Shown here in pieces: positions 45,932 through 57,583 of a DNA stretch of 59,825 nucleotides (its first letter is position 1; each line of letters opens with the position of its first letter). The position numbers and the translations under genes are program-made. Below the pieces are notes generated by a model that made no database searches, was not told where the DNA came from, and saw nothing but the letters and a program-made list of their open reading frames with translations. Source of the stretch: Paraphysomonas bandaiensis (lineage: Eukaryota > Chrysophyceae); assembly GCA_965644295.1 (NCBI GenBank), contig CBFFRP010000057.1:1-59825 (forward strand). The letters run 5' to 3'.

Positions 45932-46051
45932 CAGGGCCTGGTTATCGTTAATAGTAATGGCATTAATGGCCATTATAATTGCCGGGACATTTTCAATAAT
46001 GCCATTATAATTGCCGGGAACTGGACTACCATCAATGGTTACCAGGCCCTG
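45932..46051. mobile_element. 120-bp hAT-type MITE with 8-bp target duplication
   Basis: The termini are CAGGGCCTGGTTA and its inverse TTACCAGGCCCTG, imperfectly extended inwards. Identical 8-bp flanks CATTAGAT lie at 45924-45931 and 46052-46059, the target-site length of hAT transposons. The interior contains a repeated ATTATAATTGCCGGGA word. It is non-autonomous and has no coding capacity. Confidence 0.85.
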
Positions 46052-46515
46052 CATTAGATCATTTAACACTGTTAATCACTGCTGTATTCTTTAAGTAACG
46101 ATCATAATTCAAATAGGTTAGAAGTACAGCTTTTAAATGCTCGCAAACAGCAATAAGTAATAACTGTGTCATATCATACTGCATACTTCAGAACTTAACA
46201 TTACCTACAACTATAGAAGCCCAATTCATTCTATCTATCGGTGAACATAAGTAACTTGTACGTCGAAAGACATAACATCATGATTCGATAAACACTACTA
46301 TAAATCCGGTACTATATGTTAGTTCGGTATGCACGTATTGCACCACTTAAAACACCAGACGCGAGCTCTTGCACAATTTTCTATTTCGTAATATGTCATG
46401 AAATATATTTCTTACACGTATCAACTGCACCACAACTGTGTTTGCTGCATCAAACCAAACGCCAGTGGTGCGAGAGTAATAACAGACTAACTGGCTAGCT
46501 ACATATCGTGGCTAT

Positions 46516-47993
46516 CTAGGCATTCTGAGCTCTCATCTGCTGCTGCCTGATGATATACTCTCCCTGCTCGTTCATAAGACTTTCGAGGTTGCTATTGAGA
46601 ATACCAGCCCTGACAGTAAGGTCTCTGGTTTTATCAGCCACCTTCTGGTGGGCCATTTTGGGTGGAGGTGCCATCAGCACCTGCTTACCGGAGGAATCGA
46701 TGCGGGCATTGAAAGATACCCCTGCAGATGCCAAGGCGTGGGAAGCGCCAGACGAGGATCCCTCTTGGGAATTGGCCGCGGATGCTCCTCTGACCATCTC
46801 CACCATCCACTTCTCGGCTTCCTCTTCGGATAGCTGCAACTTCTCAGCCAGCGTAACCATGTCCACACGTCTATTGATCCCACAGTAGACTTCACAAACT
46901 AGAAGTCTGGCCTCATGGAGGAACCGATCTTCGTATAATTGAAGAAAGAAATCATTTTTTATAATGGAAAGACATTCCGTGAGTCGTTGCTGCGCTTCCT
47001 CGAAGTCAAATCTGTCGTACAGGCTCTCCACGAACTGAGTCATCGGGTCCGAGTGTAGGTAAGAGGTAGCAAGGATCTCATTTAGTACGTCTCTCATGAC
47101 CACCCGCCTACGAGAGCTAAGAATGGCAGCACATGTATAGTAGCGCAAAAGCCAAGGGCAAAGGTTCTCTATAGTCTGAAGGTAGATCTTCTCAGAGAAG
47201 AACTCGTACAGTGCATCCGTGCCGTCGCGTTGGTTAAGGAACACAAAAAGTGCCCAGTGCATGAGCCAAGCACGCTGTCTGAGCTGGTCCATAGGAGCAA
47301 TACTACGGCTTTCAATAGCCTCCTTGATAGCATGAAGGTCGGTAAGTGAATCGTCCCACTTGGCCTGCAGGATGCGACATGCCAGACGTCCCCAAAGAGC
47401 GCCCAGTACTGTAGAAGTCTGGGATTGAACTATGCTCAGATAGTTTCCCAGCATATCCTCAGCATCAGTATACATACCACAGTCGTACTTAAACTTGCTG
47501 AACTTGTAATATTCTTCTAATACTGCCACAGTAATACCGTGGTGCGCTGAGACATACTCTATTGTTAGATTATCACCTGATTTTAAGCTTTCCACCAATT
47601 CCTCATTGTTAAAGAACTCACTGCACAACTTTACTGCATCTGACTCGTTGTCCATTTTATCAAAAATAGCATTTGTTCTATCCTCGAGATGCTTTTTGCT
47701 CAGATTGGGATCAGCATGGATAGATGCATCATCCTCTGGCACAGTGTTGATTTCATCCTGAACTAACTCGAGCATATTTGTCTTGACAATCAAGCGGATC
47801 TTTTCCTTTGCAATGGCCTTATTATCATATAATTCCACCTGTACACATGCTTATCATCTATATGACCGAACACAACAGCAAACTGACTGACCTCTCGCAA
47901 GAAATCTAGAAGAGGGCATATCATGTGCGCATCCAGATATGGGGCCATTTTAAAAGACAAATCGTTCTGTCGTGCGATCTCCATGCTGTCCAT
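46516..47993 (-). CDS. EIF3E: translation initiation factor eIF3 subunit e (INT6), 2 exons, 474 aa
   Basis: Exons are 47993-47892 and 47838-46516; the 53-bp intron is phase 0. It opens with KMAPYLDAHMICPLLDFLRE and VELYDNKAIAKEKIRLIVKT. It continues with the helical repeat part (VSAHHGITVAVLEEYYKFSK, YLSIVQSQTSTVLGALWGRL, WLMHWALFVFLNQ) and a C-terminal PCI domain (FEEAQQRLTECLSIIKNDFF, EARLLVCEVYCGINRRVDM, EEEAEKWMVEMVR). Length is close to human eIF3e (445). eIF3e is part of the PCI/MPN core of eIF3, which organises 43S pre-initiation complexes. A Gly/Ser/Ala-rich insert sits after the PCI domain (about residues 390-420). Confidence 0.95.
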
Positions 47994-48165
47994 TGACGAT
48001 TGTATTATTAATATAATTATTTATGTAGGTTTAGTCGATGAGGTGGAGAAGCAGGTCTCGTATGGACAGTGCAGTGCAGTGCAGTGCAGGGGAGGGAGTG
48101 TTAGTGTGGTGTGGTATGGTACGGTACGGGTGTGCTCCTGTCCTGTTATTACTGTATACTTCTCA
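47994..48165. promoter_or_regulatory. upstream region of eIF3e
   Basis: It contains a GCAGT pentamer repeat (CAGTGCAGTGCAGTGCAG near 48069) and GGTATGGTACGGTACGG near 48113. No other element can be identified. Confidence 0.35.
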
Positions 48166-48861
48166 CTATGAGAGGACTCGTATGGATCCCCAGCCGCAAA
48201 GGGCCAGCGCAGATCTTAAAGAAGCGCGAAACTGAAAACTGAAAATCGCGACATCTTTACTCGTCCAACTCTTTGTATGTGGATAAAAAACAGGACAATG
48301 GGATACATTTACATAAATATCTGGGTATTTTGTATTTTTAGTATTGTATTTTCTGTACATAGTAGCACAAAACACACACATACATACTGCTGTACATGTC
48401 CTGTACACATATACCCAGCAGTTCAGAGAGCTGTCGATGAGAGTGTTCATCCACCAGGTGTCACAAATTATAAGAATATCTGGACTGGACACCTGTGGCT
48501 GAGAGCCCAATGCCCCTATATGGTGAGGTGACCCGATGAACAGTGTTATTGTAATGAGGGGGATGGACTGCCCATAGGGTACACCCGCCCTTGTCGTTAA
48601 TCAAGAGGGATGTCTCTCCAGTGATTACCACACTATCGTGTCTCCATATACAATGATAATCCTTCCGGCCTGATCACAACATATGAAGAGTTTCCGAGTA
48701 TTGTGGGGGGTCTCGTCACTGCTGAAGTAGAAACAGGTGTATTGACCGGAAGGAAAGTTAATGATTCCATAGTTCGTGCTCAGATTGATGCCATTGACAA
48801 TGATTGAAGCGGGTACCAGTGAGAAGTACTTAGTGCGAGGCTGGTAATTGAAAATGATCAT
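48166..48861 (-). CDS. possible exons of an unknown minus-strand gene
   Basis: The frame 48861-48625 encodes YFSLVPASIIVNGINLST, FPSGQYTCFYFSSDET and FICCDQAGRIIIVYGDTIVW. Its codons end mostly in C, as expected for real coding DNA here, whereas its complement is open only as a shadow. A second segment, about 48510-48430, reads GSQPQVSSPDILIICDTWWM and NTLIDSSLNCW before a GTATAT donor. The two could be exons of one gene, but I could not find splice sites with matching phase. Family unknown. Confidence 0.35.
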
Positions 48862-50850
48862 ATTTCATTTCAGATCATCATTCTCCACATTTCACGGAAT
48901 TTAAATGCTGTTAGTGTTTACGTTTGGAATATGTAACTACAGTAAGAGACAGCATATTTTTTCTTGAGTGTGACGGCACCATTGCATGAATTGAGGATTT
49001 ACCGATGGATGTTGTGGTTTTTGTTGCCTTACGAGCGATGAGTCGACACCTCGTATGCTTATTGCGCTGTTGATGGACTCTAAATGTATGGTTCAACGTG
49101 AATATGATAATATAATTCATAGTTGTTTAGGATATTACGTACAGTACCTGCTGGAAATAGCAAGTATACTAACGACAATGATTCATTTTATATAAAGGAT
49201 TCCTGTGAACGTTGGTGATACAGGTGTGTCTGACCAAGGGTCAGTATCAGAATTTATTTCTGATACATATCATACACGAAAAGTAATATCATTCTAGCGT
49301 ATCCGCTATTTATTTTATGATTCTTCATTTTTGGTGAGAATTTGCTATCATATATTAGTAACAAATGATAAAGAGACCAAAAACTCTGATACAAAGTATA
49401 CAAGATACTTTAGACCAAAAGTACCTAAAAGTGCTATGATGTAAATTATCGAATAAATATTTAAGAGTTAGCTTTCAACTCACAACTTTGTTGCTAACAA
49501 CCAAGGCTGCGTAACTATTAATTGTCAATTAATTGACGCAGGTTGTAGTCAATTAGTCAATTATAATTGCAATGATTTTTTAATTTAATTGCAATTTAAT
49601 TGATACGTACTCAGTATCTATACAGCACGCAGACTATAACTCTTGACAATCAGGTGCCTTGTGATGATCTCGTCAAACAATGCACAAACGTCGTGGAGGT
49701 CGCTGGTGTTAATCTTTTTCCTATAGTTTTATTGACACACATTGAAAGAATTTCAAGTCGTCCCGTAATTTCACCAGCTTGGCATGTTCCATTTCACTTG
49801 GAATTAGACTTAACACAGCAGAACCAAACCACATGATAGCAAGTGGTCAGAGAGATTACAAATGGGGAGTCCCTCCTGCTGATATCTTGATTGATTTTTA
49901 TTTACTATCATGAACGATTGAGGTCTGTTTCTGAAGTTGTCTGACGTTTAGGTAGATGTCGTCAATTGAGCTTTTTACAGAATCCCGGCAAATTGTAATA
50001 AACATTTTTGAACACATGTTAATTGTCCTATAGTAATTTTGAACCTTTAAGTAGCTACATGTAGTTTGCATTGCCTATGATTATGTATAATAACTAATAA
50101 CTAATATCGGCACTCCAATTATACCTTGTCAGTGTCAAATTCATGGTATTTTTTTATCAATTAATTGAAGCAAGCGGTTGGCAATTATAATTGTAATTAT
50201 GATTTGTTAAAATTTTAGTAATTGTTTTGAATTTTGCAGTATGATGCGACATAGTGTATAGTGTGCAAGTGTGCAACAGGTGAAATCAGCCCTTTGGTGT
50301 AGATGAGTAGATGGTGAATATAGTTACAAAGGAAGTGCAACGTTAACTTCAGTGAAATTTCAATTCTAACAAAATGACAATTAATTAAAGGTAGGTATGT
50401 TTACAACCTAGTAATGAGTTTGAATGCAGTTCACATGGCCTTTTCTACAACAAAATGTAACCATTAACTGGAGAAATTTTTTCAAACACGAAGTTAATTA
50501 CACATAACTCATAATCACAGATGTCTGTCTACTGCTTACTACTATATACTTACGCAGTTAACACACATACCTCGTACAAACACATAGAACACAGTGTTTT
50601 ATACCTGGAACTACTGCAGTGTAATTTTAATTTCTACCAATTTATACGAATGAAGTTACACAGAGCACTGAGCACGATCTCCTCTATAATTCCAACGTGG
50701 ATCTCGATCATCTCTACAGCTGATAGATTAAGCTTGATCTACCAACAAGTACGTAAGGATCAGTAGTAATCACTCGTTACTTTACATCGTAACATACACT
50801 ATTCCAGTATTCTTACCTACTAAACAAGCTATCTACCTCTTGAGTGTAAA
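48862..50850. other. gene-free AT-rich region
   Basis: It has several imperfect repeats of CAATTAATTG / CAATTATAATTG words (49520-49600 and 50150-50200). A 78-codon frame at 49600-49836 contains protein-like sequence (VNLFPIVLLTHIERISSRPV) that may be a decayed gene fragment. No intact gene is seen. Confidence 0.4.
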
Positions 50851-53800
50851 TTATAATACAGAATAGCGACCAAAACTCGTCTGTCCGGAGGCCCCAAGTT
50901 TAATAGTCTCTTCTTCTAGCATTCTCTGTATGTCAAGGCGGGCTTGCTTCACCTGCATTTCTGTTGGACCTTCTATAAGCAAGAACAGCTTGCGTTCTCC
51001 TATTTCCAGCTTCTTCCCAGGTGGAACGTAATTACCTCTCGATATGATAGCCACACCTGTTCTCTCTGTAATGTCATCCAAGGCCTGTCGCTGGGTCACC
51101 TTCTTTCTAGCCTGTATACGCACACCATTAGCAAGTCACACATGAATAGGAGAACAGGATACGTGTACCTGAGGAGGGTAGTCATTAATTTCAAACTCCT
51201 CCATGAAGTGCATCTCTCCGTCTCCAGACTTGCCACCCCCCATTTGCATGGCAATCATCTTGGCACGGTTCATTGCTGCCTTGGTATCTATTTTTCCATC
51301 TGCTGTGACGGGGGCGGGAGGAAGAGTAGGTACATTGGTACCAGTAGTTTGAGTTTTGTTGGCGTTCATCGCCAGAGCCAGGGCTCGCGCTCGCTCAAGA
51401 GGAGTCATGTCGGAAGAAGGACCAGTCGTAGAGGGTAACGACGCTGCAGAGAGAGATGGTTCAGAAGCGCTACTCGTAATTACTTCGGCTGCACCATCAG
51501 AGGAGGCATCCTCCCCCTCGTCATCATCATCATACCCAAACATGTCTTCGGGGGGTTCTCCCATTTCATCTTCATCGCCCTTCTCGGATATGATACCTAC
51601 AGTACACTCATAAGTGAAAGGCATGTTGTCACTCATGCAATACACACCCTGCTCAATCTCATATGCACGACGCTGCATAGATGCCAGTTTTTGTGATTCA
51701 TTCATCTCTGAAGCATCGAAAGTGAATCCCTTCCCATAAAACCCACTATTACTCCAATGCGCCTCTCCTCTTGCAACTTTCTCCTTAAATGAGGCTGCCA
51801 GTTCCTCAACTTCGTCAGGAACAAGCTGCCCAGCCTTCTCCAAAACCGTCTTCATTATAGGTGCATACTGATCCTCGGTGGGGGATAGGAAGGTGTAGGC
51901 TGTGCCTTTTCGCCCCGCCCGACCGGTGCGACCCACTCGATGGACATAATCCTCAATATGGTTCGGGCAATTGTAGTTAATCACGCACACGATCTCCGGT
52001 ACATCCAGGCCCCTACCTGCTACAGAGGTGGCCACCATCACTGTCTTAATCAGTGTTTTGAACTCGTGCAGTGTATGATCCCTATCCAGTTGATCTTTGC
52101 CGCCGTGGAGCGATAAACAAGGGTAGCCAGATTTGAGAAGATCTTGAAAGAGCTGGTCGCACTTCTCTTGCTTGTCCACGAATATTAACACACTACCTCG
52201 CTCATACCATATACCCAGCAGCTGGAGTAAGCGCATGAACTTCTCTTCTTCTTCATGCACTTCAACATATTGTGTTATGTCTTTGTTTGCTGCGCTGCGC
52301 TCGCCCACCACGATTTCTAAAGGAAGCCGCAGAATAGACTTGGCAAGCTTCTCTATCGGTTTTGGAAAAGTAGCGGAGAATAACACTGTCTGTCTGTCTG
52401 GTCGAACATTCTGCAAAATCATCTTGATCTGAGAACAATATAAAAGAGTTAAACAACACTTCTTAAAAGTTTATTACACACCTGCGGCTCGAAACCCATA
52501 TCAAACATCCGGTCCGCCTCATCCATGACCACCATGGTCACACGCTTCAGGGTTACCAGCTTACCAGCCTGCATGCACAGGATATCGATCATACGCCCGG
52601 GAGTACACACGACTATATCCGCTCCCCGCTTGAGTTCTGCTATTTGATCTGCTACTCCTGCGCCGCCATAAACGCATGCCACCCGCATTCCCAGTGCCTT
52701 CGTAAACTTTTTTGCCTCATTGAATATCTGGAATGCAAGTTCCCTTGCAGGGGCCATTATCAGTCCGATAGGACCTTCACTTTCTCGTAGAGGAGGCTGG
52801 TCAAGAATGTGGCGGAACATAGGCAGCAAGAAGGCAAGTGTCTTTCCGGACCCTGTCTTTGCTACACCAATAATATCCCGACCACACATGATGGCTGGTA
52901 TTGCCTGCTTCTGGATGGCAAAGGGAGCCTCGAAACCATTTTTATTTATTACTGCCAATATGCGTTCTGAGAGACCGCATTGATCCCAGTTGCTAACCGG
53001 TGCAGGACATCCCCGCCCTCTAACCTTAATTTGCAGCGCCTGTCTCTCGAGTGTAACTTCTTCGGGCAGCAAGCGAGCAAGAACTCTGGGTACTATATAG
53101 AGGTTCTTTCTAAATGGCAGGTACTCTATGGTAGAATGATCCACAGGTCGAAGTTCTTTACCACGTTTTGCTTCCTCCAGCAACTCAAGTGCGCTTTTCT
53201 TCTTTGCCTCTACTTCACTTTCATCAATCACATCGCCTTCCCCGGCGAAAACTCGTCCCAGATTATCATTAACCGCCTCTCGTTTTTCAGATTGTACGTC
53301 TCCGTTTTGTAACTCCTCAGAACTAACATTGTCCACGTGAGCACTCCTGAGTGCATTTATGAATTCTCGTCGCTCCCTCTCCTCTTCCTCATCCACAGGG
53401 CCGTCTTCTAGAGTGGCCACAGTGGGAGCAGGTGACATTGCAATATCACTCTCCCACTCGTTGCGCACGTCCTCATCTCCATCACTCCGCCTGTTGCTTC
53501 CCACCAGCTGCTCGAGGGTAATAAAATTCGATCCAAAAGGATTCACAGGTACGGATTTACTGTCCTCCCCTACTGCGAATGGAGTAGCAACAGAGTCCTG
53601 TTCAGTTACATCCCCAGCATCGTAAAGACTTGACATGAATGCATCCAAAGGATCCGGTTCCAGTCCAACATTGTTCGCAGAACTGCTGTTACAGGCGCTT
53701 GAGGAACTGAATCCCGCACTATTCTTAACATTTCTGGTAACTGGCTCCAACCAGGGAGTACATTGGCTATCTGCTTGTTCAATGCTTGGATTGATATTTG

Positions 53801-54492
53801 GTAATTCTGGACCTTCTCTCTCGTCTATATTCTCCCCATTTGACTCTACTTCTTCCTCGTCATCATCATCTTCGTTTTCCAGACTCCAGCTTGCCTTGCC
53901 CAAGTCACCCTGAACTCCTCCGGCATCTGAGGTGACATTCGTCTCATCAATGCTATCAACCCTCTGCTCTTCGCCAACGGCAGTATCAGAAGAAACTGCT
54001 AGACGACGAGCTTTTTCCTCTTGCCAAGCCTTCACACGTTCCCGGCGTTTGCGCATTTCGGCCTCCAGTTGCACCTGCTCGGCTTCTATCTGCATTTTCC
54101 GCTCTTTCTCTCGCTCCTCCGCTGTCTTTTCAGCCCCTAGAGCGCGCTGACTGATCATAGCGGCAACCCTCGCAACCGCATCCTCCCCAGATCCGTTCCT
54201 GTTGTCTCTATCCCTGTCTCTATCACTATCTCTATCTCTTCTCTTACGAGTGTCCCTCCTGTCTCTCGATCTCTCCTCAGAATCTCGATCACCATTAACT
54301 ATCTTGATATCTCTATCCCTCTCTCTACTCTTATCTCTGTGTCGTCTCTTTTCCTGATGAGCATGATCATTACATACATATATAGATATATATACTGCCT
54401 ACCCGTCTCTTGGCTTCCCTCGACCGCGACGGTGACCGCGAACGAGAGTAAGACCTATGCCGCTTCTTAGACTTCCTATCCTCTCCACCCAT
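50851..54492 (-). CDS. DDX46: PRP5/DDX46 spliceosomal DEAD-box RNA helicase, 4 exons, 1160 aa
   Basis: Exons are 54492-54403, 54353-52482, 52428-51169 and 51111-50851, all phase 0; 1161 codons. The N-terminus is an RS-like domain ([20 protein letters not shown], then R/D/E repeats). A conserved DPLDAFM motif lies at about residue 264. Helicase motifs follow: Q-motif region [16 protein letters not shown], Walker A AKTGSGKT (about 526), [23 protein letters not shown] (about 640), LFSATFP (about 671) and [13 protein letters not shown] (about 818). The C-terminal part includes the GFTFDASE segment and a KH-like end ([30 protein letters not shown]), as in human DDX46 (1031 residues). PRP5 acts with SF3B1 and the U2 snRNP at branch-site recognition. 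It faces the next gene across a pure CATA array. Confidence 0.95.
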
Positions 54493-54553
54493 AGCCAGAG
54501 AGATTGCAAGATAGTGACAGATAGCCCGAGTACACTGGAACACTGTATGATAC

Positions 54554-54555
<2 letters not shown>

Positions 54556-54584
<29 letters not shown>

Positions 54585-55108
54585 CATACATACATACATA
54601 CATACATACATACATACATACATACATACATACATACATACATACATACATACATACATACATACATACATACATACATACATACATACATACATACATA
54701 CATACATACATACATACATACATACATACATACATACATACATACATACATACATACATACATACATACATACATACATACATACATACATACATACATA
54801 CATACATACATACATACATACATACATACATACATACATACATACATACATACATACATACATACATACATACATACATACATACATACATACATACATA
54901 CATACATACATACATACATACATACATACATACATACATACATACATACATACATACATACATACATACATACATACATACATACATACATACATACATA
55001 CATACATACATACATACATACATACATACATACATACATACATACATACATACATACATACATACATACATACATACATACATACATACATACATACATA
55101 CATACATA
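54556..55108. repeat. (CATA)n microsatellite, about 553 bp, uninterrupted
   Basis: About 138 uninterrupted CATA units with no visible interruption. It lies in the divergent promoter between the PRP5 start (54492) and the coiled-coil gene start (55266). Tyr/Ile/His/Thr or Met/Tyr/Val/Cys open frames here are artefacts. Confidence 0.98.
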
Positions 55109-55265
55109 CTAACTGCAGTCGTTTCATGCTGATTGACATAGCCAATTGCTGCTGTCGTTTATATATTTCCACGACATTGTAGCTTGATATATACGTGATT
55201 TAGAAACAGAAACAAGTGTCTTATATCGTTTTGTGCTTTTGACGTTTCGACTCTCTCCAATTGAT

Positions 55266-55793
55266 ATGGCGAAACAACCAGATGCCCTCAGAACTCTGTA
55301 TGAGGCGAAGGTTCAGAAACTTGATGAACAGAAAGCTCTTTCAGATAGAATGAATGATATACTTACCAGACGGGGTGGCTTAAACGACAATTCCAAAAAC
55401 GTCCGGAAGAATCTCATGGCAGCAATTGCAGTTTCCAAACAACCTGGTTATTTTGAGTATTATCAGACACCCGCTGAAGTTAAAGAGGTAGAGGATACGA
55501 AAACGTTGAATAGCTTAGTGAAGAGTCTTGATAAAGTCCACAAGGAGCTTGATCAGATCAATTCTGAAATTTCACACTATCACGAGCGAGCAGCTCAGCC
55601 ATCTCAACCAGAAGTTGCACTGACGAGCTTATCACAATGGTTTGAAACATACGGAAGGCCCGAGAATACCCAATGTCTCGAGGAGAGAATGACGACATTT
55701 CAAGCTAGCCCGAAAATATATGGTGGAACTAACCACCATCGTGCATTTAAAAGTCAAGCTGCAAATATGAAAAAAGGAAGGGTCACGAAGTGA
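55266..55793 (+). CDS. unknown coiled-coil protein, 175 aa
   Basis: A single-exon ORF. I start it at MAKQPDALRTLYEAKVQK (55266) since the upstream Met lies in leader-like sequence. It is helical and charged (LVKSLDKVHKELDQINSEIS), with NVRKNLMAAIAVSKQPGYF, a LSQWFETYGRPENTQCLEER segment and a basic tail ending MKKGRVTK. I do not recognise a family; a ciliary or cytoskeletal role is a guess from composition alone. Stop TGA at 55791. It is separated from PRP5 by the CATA array. Confidence 0.75.
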   Translation: MAKQPDALRTLYEAKVQKLDEQKALSDRMNDILTRRGGLNDNSKNVRKNLMAAIAVSKQPGYFEYYQTPAEVKEVEDTKTLNSLVKSLDKVHKELDQINSEISHYHERAAQPSQPEVALTSLSQWFETYGRPENTQCLEERMTTFQASPKIYGGTNHHRAFKSQAANMKKGRVTK

Positions 55794-57583
55794 ATACCCA
55801 CTCAGCGACTATGAAGCAAGAGTATATATAGAAATCTCCATGATATCTTGGTAGTGTATGTTTCCTTCTGTAGATTGTTTTGCTGTAGAAGCACAATGTT
55901 TAATTATTGAAGTGGGTATAATTTGTTAACCGATGTACCTCGTGTGTGGACAATTGTTGTATTGTCTAATTTCTATTTCGTTGGACATGGGGTGGTTGAG
56001 AGAACACAAATAGGAGCAGGGATGATGTATCGTTGATGCATACACCGGTATAATTGAAACATACTGAAAATTACATTAAACCTGTACCCACATGTACCAT
56101 CAAGCAAAGAGCATTATGAGTTAATTAGGGACATTGATACGAAGTAGTTTTAAGTGATTTAGCTAATACACCAGCTATCTGGTTCGTGTTCCCTTGTGTA
56201 TGCTTCTGTTTGTACACAATTTATGTTTGAAATGGAACCAGTGCGGTAGTCTTGGGCCTATGAGACAAGATCCAAATGATACTATGAGGCGCAAGCATCA
56301 TACTGATATTGTTGGATATATTTAATATTTAAACATTTAAACTAAAAAATAAGAAGCCAACAATTGATATACATATACATAGGGACTTTCAGATGAGCGA
56401 AAAGAATGGAGAGAAATACAGGATAATTCCTGGTTTTGTATCCATAGAAGCATGCTCGATAGAAGGATATGATTCTTCTAGGTACTAGGTACACAGTCTA
56501 CGAAGATTATTAGGGTTGTGGGTAAAATCCTTAAACTCAATAGGGTAGGATAAGTATTAAGTGTCTAAAGTCAAACAACTTATGCTTATTCATAAGTTCT
56601 GATAGTAGCCAGTAACCCGCGTTTTCATTTCAACTACCAGATTCAGTATAGTATATAACTGACACTCAACGTTTATATTGCTAAGCTTAGTACTAGTTCC
56701 AAAACTTGCCAATATTTTACGTCCTTGTCGATACACTGGGTCGCCTAGAACCTAGATGAAATATGTAAATGAGTTACTACGTGGAAACTATTTAGAACTC
56801 TACTTTATTCGCAGATCAATAATTTTCTTGTATCCTTCTTTGCAAACATGAGCATTGATGGATAACCATGTAAGAGGAGTGATATATTTGTTCAGAAAAA
56901 CGATACATTCAACATCAGAGGATTTGTAAACACTCACTTTGAAACATAGGTAGTTCATCGTGTTGGCATGTGTCGTCGAATTCAACTCTAACCTACAGTT
57001 TTAATAGTAGGTTAATTTCTTTGCAGAATTTCAAGTTAGTATGTTGTATCAGCAAAATTCCTGCAAGGCACTCTCAGAGTTGAAGATTAAATACGACAAA
57101 GATTAAACTGGCCACTGACATCACGGATGTCTATGTTTGATAGTATCCATCTGTATCCACAGGTATCTATATGGATATGCATCATGTGACTTTGTGTGTT
57201 CATTTTTGTCAATCTCACAGCTATTTTCCACAAGAAAACTCCCATTTCCACAGTTTTGGAAACCAAAATCAAGAAGTGTGGTGCATTGCAGGCCAGTGGC
57301 AGTGGTAAGTGTGTGTTTTTCTAATCATGTCATGTCCATGTCACTTTTTTTTCGTGGGAATTCCCTCTCAATCCACTGGAAATCCACCCCCAAAATTACC
57401 TTATGAATAGAGCCACCATTAACAGCAACAATACCCCTATAGACATCATCATACAGAGCTTGTTTCATCGTCGAGGTGCATATTTCCATATAGAGGAAAA
57501 TGTTTGCACTGTACAGGATATTTACAGGGCAGCTATCGAATAATATGTCACCCAGTTATAGATAATATATATATAGTGGAGAA
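55794..57583. other. mostly gene-free, possible short-exon gene on minus strand
   Basis: 55794-56780 has no recognised feature. Between 56800 and 57490 the minus strand has short protein-like stretches: MKQALYDDVYRGIVAVNGGS (near 57445), and VRVEFDDTCQHDELPMFQ flanked by a CTGTAG acceptor and a GTGAGT donor (near 56950-57005). They may be exons of a fragmented or decayed gene; the model could not be closed. Confidence 0.3.

Larger units (their letters stand above)
43834..46515. other. mostly gene-free region with one MITE
   Basis: AT-rich, with a hAT-type MITE at 45932-46051 and one possible small gene at 44346-44657 (listed separately). The remaining open frames are short and of biased composition. 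Confidence 0.45.

Noticed and set aside
54370-55182. MYVC and HTYI repeat proteins on both strands
   Set aside because: Artefact of the (CATA)n array. The real PRP5 first exon (54492-54403) only partly overlaps one of these frames.
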